Positions 42,883 through 51,443 of a DNA stretch of 64,000 bases are shown here, piece by piece. The stretch's first letter is position 1. Each line of letters starts with the position of its first letter. The notes under the pieces are model-generated. The model saw only the letters and a program-made list of their open reading frames with translations. It was not told where the DNA came from and did no database searches. Location: positions 2,684,501-2,748,500 of the forward strand of contig NZ_CP054021.1 of assembly GCF_005862305.2 (NCBI RefSeq). Direction: 5' to 3'. Made by a program: the position numbers and the translations under genes. This stretch comes from Rhizobium indicum. Lineage in GTDB: Bacteria; Pseudomonadota; Alphaproteobacteria; Rhizobiales; Rhizobiaceae.

Positions 42883-44189
42883 TCCGCTTCATCCTTTCCG
42901 ATCTTCGTCGCCTCTGGGCGGGATCGCTGGTGGTCGTGCTGCTGGTAGCGCTCGCGACCGCGCTTGGTGTTTCTGTCGTCCTGCAGGAGCGGGCGCTTCG
43001 TCTCGGCAGCGCACGCGCTGCCGACAAGTTCGATCTTGTCATCGGCGCCAGCGGCAGCGAGACGCAGCTTGTGCTGTCCTCCGTCTTCCTACAGCCCTCT
43101 CCTTTGCCGCTGATGCCGGGCGAAGTGCTGGGCAAACTTGCTGCCGATCCACGCGTCGATTGGGCAGCCCCGATCGGCTTCGGCGATTCCTTCTCCGGCT
43201 ATCCGATCGTCGGCACGACGACCATGCTGGCGCAGAACCTGTCCGGTGGTTTAGCCGAAGGCAAGATTTTTGAGCGCGAGGGCGAAGCCGTGATCGGCGC
43301 GGCTGTCAAGTTGTCGCTCGGCGGTGAGATCAAGCCTATGCACGGTTCGCTGGAAGAGGGCGGCGAGACCCATACCGAACTCGTCTATCATATCGCCGGC
43401 CGCTTGCGGCCGACCGGCACCGCCTGGGACCGGGCGATCCTCGTTCCCATCCAGGCCGTCTGGCACATCCATGGCATGGAGGCGGAGGAACATGCGGAGG
43501 ACGGTGAGCAGCACGAGCATGAAGCTGTGTCCGGAACGGATAACACCGAACATGGTCATGCGCATGAGAAAGCCGGCGCTGATCACGATGGGCATCAGCA
43601 TCACGGCGAGGCCGATCCGGATGCTGTGCTTGATGAGAGCTGGACTGCGGGCGCTCCCGGCCTTCCCGCCATTCTGGTCAAGCCGAAGACGATTGCCGAT
43701 GCCTACAAGCTGCGGCAGGACTATCGCAGCGGCAATACCGTCGCCGTCTTTCCCGGCGAGGTGCTGACCAATCTCTACGCCACGCTCGGCGACGCCAAAC
43801 AGATCCTCGTCGCGGTCGCCTCGGGCGCGCAAGCTCTCGTCGCAGCCTCGCTGGTGCTGATCACGGTCATCCATATCGGCCAGCGCCGCCGTCAGATCGG
43901 CGCACTCAGGGCTTTCGGCGCCCCGCGCGGCGCGATTTTCGGTATCGTCTGGCTAGAATTCTTTTTCCTGGTGGCGGTCGGCATCGCACTCGGATTCGCG
44001 CTCGGTTATGCCGCGGCCCTCATCTTGTCCGGCATGTTCTCGCAAACGAGCGGGATCACTATGCCGGTCGGCTTCGCCCGCGAAGACGCCGGGCTTGCGG
44101 CGGTGCTGCTTGCCTTTGCCACAATTCTTGCCGCGCTGCCGGCAGTGCTCGCCTACCGGCAATCGCCGGCGCAGGCGCTAAGAGCATAA
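42879..44189 (+). CDS. ABC transporter permease (FtsX/MacB-like) with a histidine-rich loop
   Basis: The 436-residue product has the MacB/FtsX topology: one N-terminal helix (about 14-36), a large periplasmic domain, and three C-terminal helices (about 310-332, 350-385, 405-425). Inside the periplasmic domain, about residues 197-254 form a His/Asp/Glu-rich stretch (for example EHAEDGEQHEHE and ADHDGHQHHGEADPD) with more than ten histidines, typical of zinc or other transition-metal binding. It is coupled to the ATPase gene. Known Vibrio Zrg-type zinc systems combine a similar ATPase and permease. Direction and substrate are inferred, not shown. Confidence 0.85.
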   Translation: MIRFILSDLRRLWAGSLVVVLLVALATALGVSVVLQERALRLGSARAADKFDLVIGASGSETQLVLSSVFLQPSPLPLMPGEVLGKLAADPRVDWAAPIGFGDSFSGYPIVGTTTMLAQNLSGGLAEGKIFEREGEAVIGAAVKLSLGGEIKPMHGSLEEGGETHTELVYHIAGRLRPTGTAWDRAILVPIQAVWHIHGMEAEEHAEDGEQHEHEAVSGTDNTEHGHAHEKAGADHDGHQHHGEADPDAVLDESWTAGAPGLPAILVKPKTIADAYKLRQDYRSGNTVAVFPGEVLTNLYATLGDAKQILVAVASGAQALVAASLVLITVIHIGQRRRQIGALRAFGAPRGAIFGIVWLEFFFLVAVGIALGFALGYAAALILSGMFSQTSGITMPVGFAREDAGLAAVLLAFATILAALPAVLAYRQSPAQALRA

Positions 44190-44437
44190 CGGATCCACAT
44201 CACAAACCGCTGTGAAACCTTCTTCCAAACTTCCGGCAGCTCTATCGTCACGGGCGGCGGAGAGCTTGATGTGCATGACAAAGCGTGGCGTCATTAGACT
44301 AAAGTCATAATCCGAAAGCCTCTCTCTTTTTGATCTGTCGTTTCTGGCACACTCCCGTCAGGCGTGTCGCGGCCAGGGGTATGCTTTGAGGAGAAGTAAG
44401 CCGCGCGCGTTGATCATCACTCTGTGGAGGACAGACA

Positions 44438-46324
44438 ATGGCAAATGTCGCAAGCATCGACGGCGCGAAGGCCGGTCCGATGACCGGCGAGGAGAAGAAG
44501 GTCATCTTCGCCTCTTCGCTCGGCACCGTTTTCGAATGGTACGATTTTTATCTCTATGGTTCGCTCGCCACCTATATCGGTGCGACCTATTTCACCCAAT
44601 ATCCCGAGGCAACGCGTAACATCTTCACGCTGCTCGCCTTTGCCGCCGGCTTCCTGGTCCGCCCCTTCGGCGCGCTGGTGTTCGGCCGTCTCGGCGATCT
44701 CGTCGGCCGTAAATACACCTTCCTGATGACCATCATGATCATGGGTATGTCGACCTTCCTCGTCGGCATCCTGCCGGGTGCCGCCACGATCGGTATCGCA
44801 GCCCCGATCATCCTGATCGCGCTTCGCCTGCTCCAGGGTCTGGCGCTGGGCGGTGAATATGGCGGTGCGGCAACCTATGTCGCCGAACATGCGCCGAACG
44901 GGCGCCGCGGCTACTTCACCTCGTGGATCCAGACGACGGCGACGCTCGGCCTGTTCCTGTCGCTGATCGTCATCGTCTTTGTTCAATATCTGATGGGTGC
45001 GGCTGAGTTCGCCGCCTGGGGCTGGCGCATTCCGTTCCTGCTCTCGTTCGTCCTGCTCGGCATTTCCGTCTGGATCCGCCTGAAGATGAACGAATCGCCG
45101 GCTTTCCAGCGCATGAAGGCGGAAGGCAAGGGCTCCAAGGCGCCGCTGACCGAAGCCTTCGGAACATGGAAAAATGCCAAGATTGCGATCATCGCGCTTC
45201 TCGGCGCCACCATGGGCCAGGCGGTCGTCTGGTATGGCGGCCAGTTCTATGCACTGTTCTTCCTGCAGAACGTCCTGAAGGTGGACCTGTTCTCGGCCAA
45301 TGTCATGGTCGCCATCGCACTTCTCCTCGGCACGCCGTTCTTCGTCATCTTCGGCGGCCTCTCCGACAAGATCGGCCGCAAGCCGATCATCATGGCAGGC
45401 CTTCTCATTGCGGCAGTGACCTATCATCCGCTGTTCAAGGCGATGACTTGGACGGCGAACCCGGCGCTTGCCGAAGCGCAGGCTTCGATTCGGGCAACGG
45501 TGACAGCTGATCCGGCGGATTGCAGGTTCCAGTTCAACCCGACCGGCACGGCGAAGTTCACCAGTTCTTGCGACGTGGCGACGGCATTCCTGACCAGGAA
45601 CTCGGTGCCTTACGACGTGGTGCCCGGCACCGCCGGACAGCCGGCAACGGTGAAGGTCGGCAACGCGACGATCCCAAGCTTCGACGTCGTCGCTGCCGGC
45701 GACAAGGCCAAGGGCATGACCGCCGCCTTCGAAAAAGGGGTCAACATTGCGCTCCACGATGCCGGTTACCCGCTGAAGCGCGGCGCCGTCAAGGTGCCGG
45801 ATTCCAAGCTCGATGCCTTCATCGCAGCCAATCCGGAACTGTCGCTCAACGCCGATGCCGTGCGCGCCGGCGAGAAGGAAACCGTACCAGCGGCGAAGCT
45901 GGTCGAGACCAAGCTGCTGACCGCGGATGAGGCCAATGGCGTCACCGACATGACGGTCTACAATATCGCCAATGGCGGCACTTTCGCCATGGTCGCCGAT
46001 CCGGCCCGCGTCAACTGGATCGGCACGATCGCCGTGTTGTTCGTCCTTGTCTTCTATGTGACGATGGTCTACGGCCCGATCGCCGCTCTGCTGGTCGAGC
46101 TTTTCCCGACCCGCATCCGCTACACCGGCATGTCGCTGCCCTATCACATCGGCAACGGCTGGTTCGGCGGCCTGCTGCCGGCGACGGCCTTCGCGATGAG
46201 CGCTGCCGCGGGCGATATCTACTACGGTCTCTGGTATCCGATCGTCTTTGCGACGATCACGCTGGTGATCGGCCTGATCTTCCTGCCGGAAACGAAGAAC
46301 AGGGATATCCACGCCATGGATTGA
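44438..46324 (+). CDS. MFS transporter, MHS (metabolite:H+ symporter) family, with a large extra loop domain
   Basis: The 628-residue protein starts like ProP/ShiA-type symporters (GTVFEWYDFYLYG, then RPFGALVFGRLGDLVGRKYTF). The sugar-porter-like repeats RLLQGLALGGEYGGAATYVAEHAP and DKIGRKPIIMAG follow. Between about residues 335 and 520 lies a non-membrane insertion of roughly 185 residues with two cysteines (ADPADCRFQF, FTSSCDVAT). After it the membrane helices resume (WIGTIAVLFVLVFYVTMVYGP) and the protein ends LPETKNRDIHAMD. Normal family length is about 430-450, so the insertion accounts for the excess. The substrate is unknown, perhaps a carboxylate or osmolyte. A terminator follows. 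Confidence 0.88.
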   Translation: MANVASIDGAKAGPMTGEEKKVIFASSLGTVFEWYDFYLYGSLATYIGATYFTQYPEATRNIFTLLAFAAGFLVRPFGALVFGRLGDLVGRKYTFLMTIMIMGMSTFLVGILPGAATIGIAAPIILIALRLLQGLALGGEYGGAATYVAEHAPNGRRGYFTSWIQTTATLGLFLSLIVIVFVQYLMGAAEFAAWGWRIPFLLSFVLLGISVWIRLKMNESPAFQRMKAEGKGSKAPLTEAFGTWKNAKIAIIALLGATMGQAVVWYGGQFYALFFLQNVLKVDLFSANVMVAIALLLGTPFFVIFGGLSDKIGRKPIIMAGLLIAAVTYHPLFKAMTWTANPALAEAQASIRATVTADPADCRFQFNPTGTAKFTSSCDVATAFLTRNSVPYDVVPGTAGQPATVKVGNATIPSFDVVAAGDKAKGMTAAFEKGVNIALHDAGYPLKRGAVKVPDSKLDAFIAANPELSLNADAVRAGEKETVPAAKLVETKLLTADEANGVTDMTVYNIANGGTFAMVADPARVNWIGTIAVLFVLVFYVTMVYGPIAALLVELFPTRIRYTGMSLPYHIGNGWFGGLLPATAFAMSAAAGDIYYGLWYPIVFATITLVIGLIFLPETKNRDIHAMD

Positions 46325-46357
46325 GCGGTGGATTGAGGCCAATCCTTGCTTGAGAAA

Positions 46358-46390
46358 AAAGGCCCGGCGCTCACAAGGCGCCGGGCTTTT
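46358..46390 (+). terminator. Rho-independent terminator of the MHS transporter gene
   Basis: GCCCGGCGC (46362-46370) pairs with GCGCCGGGC (46378-46386) around TCACAAG. An A-tract precedes it and TTTT follows, 34 bases after the stop. Confidence 0.9.
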
Positions 46391-46395
46391 CCATA

Positions 46396-46499
46396 TTACA
46401 GCGCCGCGCGTCTTTTCGGACGCGCAAAGAACGCTGTAACATTTTGAATTTCTGCATAATTTTATCCTTAAATCGATTCCGATTTAAGGAGTTATGCAG
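46396..46499. repeat. Rhizobial palindromic intergenic repeat, copy A
   Basis: Two nested hairpins make up the element: TTACAGCG/CGCTGTAA (46396-46403 / 46432-46439) enclosing GCGCGTC/GACGCGC, and CTGCATAA/TTATGCAG (46452-46459 / 46492-46499) enclosing TCCTTAAATC/GATTTAAGGA. The order of blocks matches copies B and C. The right end supplies the TAA stop of the PAP2 gene. Confidence 0.75.
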
Positions 46500-47226
46500 T
46501 GTGAAACAGCCTCTTCGAGAGCGGCCAGCCGTCCGGCGCCAGCTTGAAGAGCAAGCCGCAGCGGGCAAAGACGATCGCCGTCAGCAGCGAGAACCAGGCG
46601 CCGAAGGCAAGGCCGGCGATGACGTCGCTTGGATAATGGGCGCCGACCATGACACGCGTCATGCCGAGCCAGATCGCGCAGGCGATGAAGGCAACGCGGT
46701 AGCGTGGAAATAGCAGGGCGAAGGCGGCGAAGAAGGCGCCGACCGTGGTGGAGTGGCCGGACGGGAAACTTTCGAAAGCGGAATGGCCCGAAAAGGGCGT
46801 GAAGGAAAACATGCCGTAGTCGTGGAAATGATCGGGACGCGCCCTGCCGATCGCACGCTTCAGCAGATTGGCGAGAAGTCCTGAGAAGACGACCGTGAAG
46901 AAGAGATAGGCGCCGATCCAGCTGACATAGAGCGCCTGCGCCTTGGAACGCGCCGTCTTCACAAGCTTGTAGCCTGCCCTGCCCTGAAAGAACAGCAGGA
47001 TGCTGGTGTAGATCAGCCAGGCGGAATCGCCGAAACCGGTCAGCATCTCGCCGAGGTGTTTCACCGGCGCGGGAACTTCGCTGGCGCCGATCGGCGCGTC
47101 GAAGAGCAGCATCGAAAGGATCACGGCATTGAGCGTAACGAAGAGGCAGGCCTGCCAGCGCAAAGGCGGCATGCCGACGGCGCTCCGGCGCCAGCGCCTG
47201 TCCAGGGAAGCCCAAAATGCCCGCAT
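46492..47226 (-). CDS. PAP2-superfamily membrane phosphatase
   Basis: The 244-residue polytopic membrane protein has the three PAP2 motifs: KRAIGRARPD, PSGHS (in SFPSGHSTTVGAF) and TRVMVGAHYPSDV with the catalytic histidines. About six hydrophobic helices surround them. Family members dephosphorylate undecaprenyl diphosphate, phosphatidic acid or lipid A (LpxE/LpxF in rhizobia); the substrate here cannot be decided. ATG 47226 is preferred over a TTG at 47268 because the extra residues would be encoded by repeat copy B. The stop codon lies in repeat copy A, so the gene is bracketed by two copies of one element. Confidence 0.85.
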   Translation of the reverse strand: MRAFWASLDRRWRRSAVGMPPLRWQACLFVTLNAVILSMLLFDAPIGASEVPAPVKHLGEMLTGFGDSAWLIYTSILLFFQGRAGYKLVKTARSKAQALYVSWIGAYLFFTVVFSGLLANLLKRAIGRARPDHFHDYGMFSFTPFSGHSAFESFPSGHSTTVGAFFAAFALLFPRYRVAFIACAIWLGMTRVMVGAHYPSDVIAGLAFGAWFSLLTAIVFARCGLLFKLAPDGWPLSKRLFHTA

Positions 47227-47251
47227 TTCGTCGTCCGTTCGAATTTGTCCC

Positions 47252-47352
47252 AGAGCCCGCGCGTCCAACAGGACACGCTAAGGACGCTCTATTACTTTGA
47301 ATTGACGCACGATCCTTTGTCGAAAATCGCTTCCGATTTCGGGATTATGCGC
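47252..47352. repeat. Rhizobial palindromic intergenic repeat, copy B
   Basis: Starting AGAGCCCGCGCGTCC, this copy continues with GGACACGCTAAGGACGCTCT, then ATTACTTTGAATTG, then CGAAAATCG-CTTC-CGATTTCGG and ends in TTATGCGC. The order and spacing equal copy A and the reverse complement of copy C. It lies between the PAP2 gene and a distal parS; the rest of 47227-47489 shows no gene. Confidence 0.75.
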
Positions 47353-47489
47353 TCGTTAAAATCCGGCGCAAAAATACACGAGATTGTGGCCGAGAATAGT
47401 CCGTTTCGGATAATTCGACCAAGCGGGACGCGCTTCACCGCCCTCAATGGAAAAAGCCCTCCGCATGCGCGATGCGAAGGGCTGGATAC

Positions 47490-47505
47490 TGTTTCACGTG
47501 AAATA
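47490..47505. promoter_or_regulatory. parS: Distal parS site (15/16 match) next to leuB
   Basis: TGTTTCACGTGAAATA differs from the parS consensus at one position. It directly abuts the leuB stop codon, about 40 kb from the parAB cluster. The site is intergenic and so not a by-product of coding. Confidence 0.8.
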
Positions 47506-48618
47506 TCAGGCGGAAAGCGTCTTGAACTCGGCGAGGATCGCATCGCCCATCTCGACGGTGCCGACCTGCCTTGCGCCATCGGCCATGATGTCGCCAGTGC
47601 GAATGCCCTTGTCGAGCACGTTGGCGATCGCCTTTTCCAGATCGTCGGCTTCCTTCACCAGATTGAAGGAGTAACGCAGGCACATGGCGAAGGAGGCGAT
47701 CATGGCGATCGGATTGGCGATGCCCTTGCCGGCGATGTCAGGGGCCGAGCCGTGCACCGGCTCGTAAAGCGCCTTGCGCTTGCCGGTCTTGCCGTCAGGT
47801 GCGCCGAGCGAGGCCGATGGCAGCATGCCGAGCGAGCCGGTCAGCATGGCGGCGACGTCGGAGAGCATATCACCGAAGAGGTTGTCGGTGACAATGACGT
47901 CGAACTGCTTGGGCTGGCGCACCAGCTGCATGCCGCCGGCATCGGCCAGCATGTGTTCGAGCTGGACGTCGGAATATTTCGCCTTGTGCGTCTCGGTTAC
48001 CACCTGGTTCCAGAGCACGCCCGACTTCATGACGTTGCGCTTTTCCATGGAGCAGACGCGATTCTGCCGCGTGCGGGCCATTTCGAAGGCGACGCCTGCG
48101 ATGCGCTCGATCTCGTAGGTATCATAGACCTGCGTGTCGATGCCGCGCTTCTGGCCATTGCCGAGATCGATGATTTCCTTCGGCTCGCCGAAATAGACGC
48201 CGCCCGTCAGCTCGCGGATGATCAAGATATCGAGGCCTTCGACCAGTTCCGGCTTCAGCGACGAGGCCGCAGCAAGGGCCGGATAGCAAATGGCGGGGCG
48301 CAGGTTTGCGAAGAGCTGCAGATCCTTGCGCAGGCGCAGCAGGCCGGCTTCCGGGCGCACTTCATAAGGCACGCTATCCCATTTCGGGCCGCCGACGGCG
48401 CCGAACAGAACGGCATCGGCGGCAAGCGCCTTCTGCATGTCGGCTTCTGAGATGGCAGCGCCATGCGCATCATAGGCGCAGCCGCCGACAAGGCCTTCAT
48501 CGGTGACGAAACCGGCATTCATCGCCTCGTTCATATAGGCGATGATCTTGCGGACCTCGCCCATGGCCTCGGGACCGATGCCGTCACCCGGCAGCAGGAA
48601 AAGATTGCGCGCTGTCAT
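47506..48618 (-). CDS. leuB: 3-isopropylmalate dehydrogenase
   Basis: LeuB oxidises and decarboxylates 3-isopropylmalate to 2-oxoisocaproate in leucine synthesis. The 370 residues start with [16 protein letters not shown]. They show [17 protein letters not shown], the catalytic arginine/tyrosine region [16 protein letters not shown], and SVNxxDNxF-like [14 protein letters not shown]. The C-terminal NAD-selecting loop is [20 protein letters not shown]-containing AGGAGGGTTTC precedes the ATG. leuD, its pathway partner, lies 1.2 kb upstream on the same strand, separated by an oppositely oriented dehydratase gene. Confidence 0.96.
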   Translation of the reverse strand: MTARNLFLLPGDGIGPEAMGEVRKIIAYMNEAMNAGFVTDEGLVGGCAYDAHGAAISEADMQKALAADAVLFGAVGGPKWDSVPYEVRPEAGLLRLRKDLQLFANLRPAICYPALAAASSLKPELVEGLDILIIRELTGGVYFGEPKEIIDLGNGQKRGIDTQVYDTYEIERIAGVAFEMARTRQNRVCSMEKRNVMKSGVLWNQVVTETHKAKYSDVQLEHMLADAGGMQLVRQPKQFDVIVTDNLFGDMLSDVAAMLTGSLGMLPSASLGAPDGKTGKRKALYEPVHGSAPDIAGKGIANPIAMIASFAMCLRYSFNLVKEADDLEKAIANVLDKGIRTGDIMADGARQVGTVEMGDAILAEFKTLSA

Positions 48619-48784
48619 GAAACCCTCCTGGGAAAAACAAGTTGCGGTTTCTTAGACCCCGGAAATGGGCATTTCAAGCGACAGAAGCGGTGAATCGGTA
48701 CGCTTCGCTCCGAGCCGCGACGGTTGCTCCTGCGTCCACAAACGAATTAGAACGGTGACCCTATCTTTATTCTGGATGGTTCCC

Positions 48785-49717
48785 ATGCCTTTCGCGCCTC
48801 TCCACCTCGACACGCCCTTGCTCCAGACCGCACCTGGCTACAGCGCCAGCGGCAAACCACTCTGGCTGAAGCTCGATGCGCTGCAGCCTTCCGGCAGCTT
48901 CAAGCTGCGCGGCGTTGGCCGGCTTTGCCAGCACGAGGTGGAAAATGGTGCGCGCGAAATCTTCTGCGCTTCCGGCGGCAATGCCGGCATTGCGGCGGCT
49001 TATGCCGGCCGGGCGCTCGGTGTGCCGGTCACGATTGTCGTGCCGGAGACGACGGCGGCCGACGTACGGCAGACGATTGCCGCAGCGGGCGCGAATGTCC
49101 TCGTTCATGGTTCGGTTTTCGATGAGGCCAATGCCCATGCGATCGAACTCGCCCGGAGCCGCAAGGCAACCTATGTGCACCCCTTCGACCATCCGCTTCT
49201 GTGGGATGGCCATGCCACGCTGATCGACGAGGTGGTGGCGAAAGGGGCAAAATTCGATTGCGTCGTCACCAGCGTCGGCGGCGGCGGGCTGCTTGCCGGC
49301 ATCGTCGAGGGATTGAAGCGCAACGGGCTTTCCGATGTGCCTGTTATCGCCGTCGAAACGGAAGGGGCGGCTTCGCTCCATGCCAGCCTCAAGGCGAATG
49401 AGCGTATCACCCTTCCCGCCATTACCTCGATCGCCAATTCGCTCGGGGCGCGGCAGGTGGCGCAGCATGTCTTTGACCTGCCGCAGCAGCATCCGATCGA
49501 AAGTGTTCTCGTCAGCGACGCCGATGCCGTTGCCGCCTGCCTGAAATTTGCCGATGCGCAGCGCATTCTGGTCGAGCCGGCTTGCGGTGCGGCCCTTGCG
49601 GTTGCCGATGTGCATGCCGGGTTGCTTCAGCGCTTCGATAATCCGCTTATCGAAGTCTGCGGCGGCATCGGTGTGTCGCTCGAAAAACTCAGGGGCTGGA
49701 AAGAAAAATTTCTTTGA
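48785..49717 (+). CDS. PLP-dependent serine/threonine dehydratase
   Basis: The 310-residue enzyme is a fold type II PLP lyase of the serine/threonine dehydratase family, giving pyruvate or 2-oxobutyrate plus ammonia. The PLP lysine is in PSGSFKLRGVG (about residue 41), the phosphate/carboxylate loop is SGGNAGIAAAYAG, and the glycine-rich cofactor loop is VTSVGGGGLLAGI. There is no C-terminal ACT domain, so it resembles the catabolic/mammalian serine dehydratase type and not feedback-inhibited IlvA. ATG 48785 removes a poorly conserved N-terminal extension of a longer frame. It is inserted between leuB and leuD on the opposite strand. Confidence 0.88.
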   Translation: MPFAPLHLDTPLLQTAPGYSASGKPLWLKLDALQPSGSFKLRGVGRLCQHEVENGAREIFCASGGNAGIAAAYAGRALGVPVTIVVPETTAADVRQTIAAAGANVLVHGSVFDEANAHAIELARSRKATYVHPFDHPLLWDGHATLIDEVVAKGAKFDCVVTSVGGGGLLAGIVEGLKRNGLSDVPVIAVETEGAASLHASLKANERITLPAITSIANSLGARQVAQHVFDLPQQHPIESVLVSDADAVAACLKFADAQRILVEPACGAALAVADVHAGLLQRFDNPLIEVCGGIGVSLEKLRGWKEKFL

Positions 49718-49777
49718 CCCACACCAAAGAAAAAGCCGTGCGTAAGCCCGGCTTGATCGGTAACCGATTGGAAGGGC

Positions 49778-50386
49778 TCAGGCTGCCCAGGGGTGCGAAG
49801 CGGCGTTCTTCTTTTCGAAGCTGTCGATCGCCTTGCCCTTTTCCAGGGTCAGGCCGATATCATCGAGGCCGTTCAGCAGGCAGTGACGCTTGAACTCGTC
49901 GAGATCGAACTTGATCAAGCCACCATCGGGGCCGGTGATCTCGAGGTTTTCGAGGTCGACGGTCAGGATGGCGTTGGAGCCGCGCGAGGCGTCGTCCATC
50001 AGCTTGTCGAGATCTTCCTGGCTGACCTTGATCGGCAGGATGCCGTTCTTGAAACAGTTGTTGTAGAAAATATCGGCGAAGCTGGTCGAGATAACGCAGC
50101 GGATGCCGAAATCCAGAAGCGCCCAAGGTGCGTGCTCGCGCGAGGAGCCGCAGCCGAAATTGTCGCCGGCAACCAGGATCTTGGCATCGCGATAGGCCGG
50201 CTTGTTCAGCACGAAATCCGGGTTTTCTGAGCCGTCTTCGTTATAACGGGCTTCGGCGAAGAGGCCGGTGCCGAGACCGGTGCGCTTGATCGTCTTCAGA
50301 TAATCCTTCGGAATGATCATGTCGGTGTCGACGTTGACAACCGGCAGGGGCGCTGCAACGCCCGTGAGCTTCACGAATTTATCCAT
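49778..50386 (-). CDS. leuD: 3-isopropylmalate dehydratase small subunit
   Basis: LeuD pairs with the iron-sulfur subunit LeuC to isomerise 2- and 3-isopropylmalate. The 202 residues are normal. Landmarks are [16 protein letters not shown] near the N-terminus, [14 protein letters not shown] (about 72-86, the substrate-specificity loop) and [21 protein letters not shown]. No leuC is in the window, so the two subunits are encoded apart, as in other rhizobia. The gene is preceded by a 134-base gap without recognisable regulatory sequence. Confidence 0.96.
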   Translation of the reverse strand: MDKFVKLTGVAAPLPVVNVDTDMIIPKDYLKTIKRTGLGTGLFAEARYNEDGSENPDFVLNKPAYRDAKILVAGDNFGCGSSREHAPWALLDFGIRCVISTSFADIFYNNCFKNGILPIKVSQEDLDKLMDDASRGSNAILTVDLENLEITGPDGGLIKFDLDEFKRHCLLNGLDDIGLTLEKGKAIDSFEKKNAASHPWAA

Positions 50387-50520
50387 GACCCATGCTCCAT
50401 TTCAGCAAATCTACTTCCAGAATTTGCATCTAGTCCAGTTTTTCGCCGAAATGAAGGAGAATCTTTCACAGATGGCGGCCACGCGACGTTTCGCGCGGTC
50501 CGCTCAATTGCGCCTGTCCC

Positions 50521-50943
50521 TTATTTGGACGCTGCGTTCAACCCCCAGAGGACGCCGAACGGATCACGAAGCTGGCCATAGCGGTCGCCCCAGAACATCA
50601 GTTCGACCGGCATGACGACTTCGGCGCCGGCGGCAACCGCGCGATCCCACCAGAAATCGATATCATCGATCACCAGCTGGATTGCAAAGCCTTCATGGCC
50701 TTTGAAGGGATGGCCATATTCGGGATAGGCGTCCGACAGCATCAGGGAACTGCCGTTGATGTAGAGATGCACATGCATCGTTCTGCCGCTCTCGTCGACC
50801 GGCACGAGATATGCCTCTTCGGCGCCGAAAGCCTTCTTGTAGAATTCCGCAGCTTTCACCGCGCCGCCGACCGTAAGATAGGGCAGCAGGCCGTTCTTGA
50901 CCGGTGGCATCTTGGTCGGGTTGCTCTCTGTCGTCGCATCCAT
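50521..50943 (-). CDS. VOC family protein (PhnB-like glyoxalase fold)
   Basis: The 140-residue product has the vicinal-oxygen-chelate fold seen in PhnB-like proteins: LLPYLTVGGAVKAAEFYKKAFGAEE at the N-terminus, MHVHLYINGSSLMLSDAYPEYG, and DRYGQLRDPFGVLWGL at the end. Such proteins include glyoxalases, antibiotic-resistance proteins and epimerases; the metal-ligand pattern does not tell which activity this one has. It lies alone between leuD and a small membrane protein gene, all on the minus strand. Confidence 0.85.
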   Translation of the reverse strand: MDATTESNPTKMPPVKNGLLPYLTVGGAVKAAEFYKKAFGAEEAYLVPVDESGRTMHVHLYINGSSLMLSDAYPEYGHPFKGHEGFAIQLVIDDIDFWWDRAVAAGAEVVMPVELMFWGDRYGQLRDPFGVLWGLNAASK

Positions 50944-51072
50944 GCTTGTCCTCCATTCGTTTTTTGAACGCCGGCTGAATGCCTGGCTGCTTCAAGGACG
51001 TAGCATGGAAGCGTGATCCGACAGTGTCGGCCGAAATTTTTCGGCGAACCAAAATTTTCAGCAAAAAGGTGA

Positions 51073-51306
51073 TCAGAGATCGATGATCGTGCCGCGGCCG
51101 TCGTTCCAGACCCGCATCTCGCGCTGGCCGTTATTTGCCTTGGCGCGGACCGGAGCGGGCTTCATCTTCATCGAAAGCGCGCGTCCGACCATGAGCACGG
51201 TCAGGATGCCGCCGACGGCAAGCGTCACTGAAAAGGTGAGAAGCAGCATCGCCACGAAAACGGTGGCGCCGGCAAGCATGAGGAAGATGGAGCGAATGTT
51301 CTGCAT
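51073..51306 (-). CDS. Small membrane protein of unknown function (77 aa)
   Basis: The product has one long or two short hydrophobic segments (about residues 7-41, FLMLAGATVFVAMLLLTFSV then a glycine-containing stretch). A basic region rich in Lys/Arg/Pro (MKMKPAPVRAKANNGQR) follows and the protein ends in RVWNDGRGTIIDL. Coding character (third-position GC, ATG with upstream GAAAGG) supports a real gene. I do not recognise a named family. It is isolated, 129 bases from the VOC gene and divergent from the CoA-ester lyase gene. Confidence 0.65.
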   Translation of the reverse strand: MQNIRSIFLMLAGATVFVAMLLLTFSVTLAVGGILTVLMVGRALSMKMKPAPVRAKANNGQREMRVWNDGRGTIIDL

Positions 51307-51443
51307 GTTAGAGACCTTTCTTCGGAAAGGAATGTGGTCCTTCTCTTTCCTCTCTGCAAGGCAAGCATGGCTTTTTGTTGTTCTGTGGGAGGTTCTGGGG
51401 TGGGCTGCTTGCTTCGGCTTTCAAAGCTTGGCAGTAATTCGCC

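Noticed and set aside
47227..47268. N-terminal extension of the PAP2 protein from TTG 47268
   Set aside because: The extra codons lie largely in repeat copy B, and the ATG at 47226 gives a normal PAP2 protein.
49718..49777. Terminator between the dehydratase gene and leuD
   Set aside because: The AAGCCG/CGGCTT pairing is only five or six base pairs with a large loop, too weak to report as a feature.
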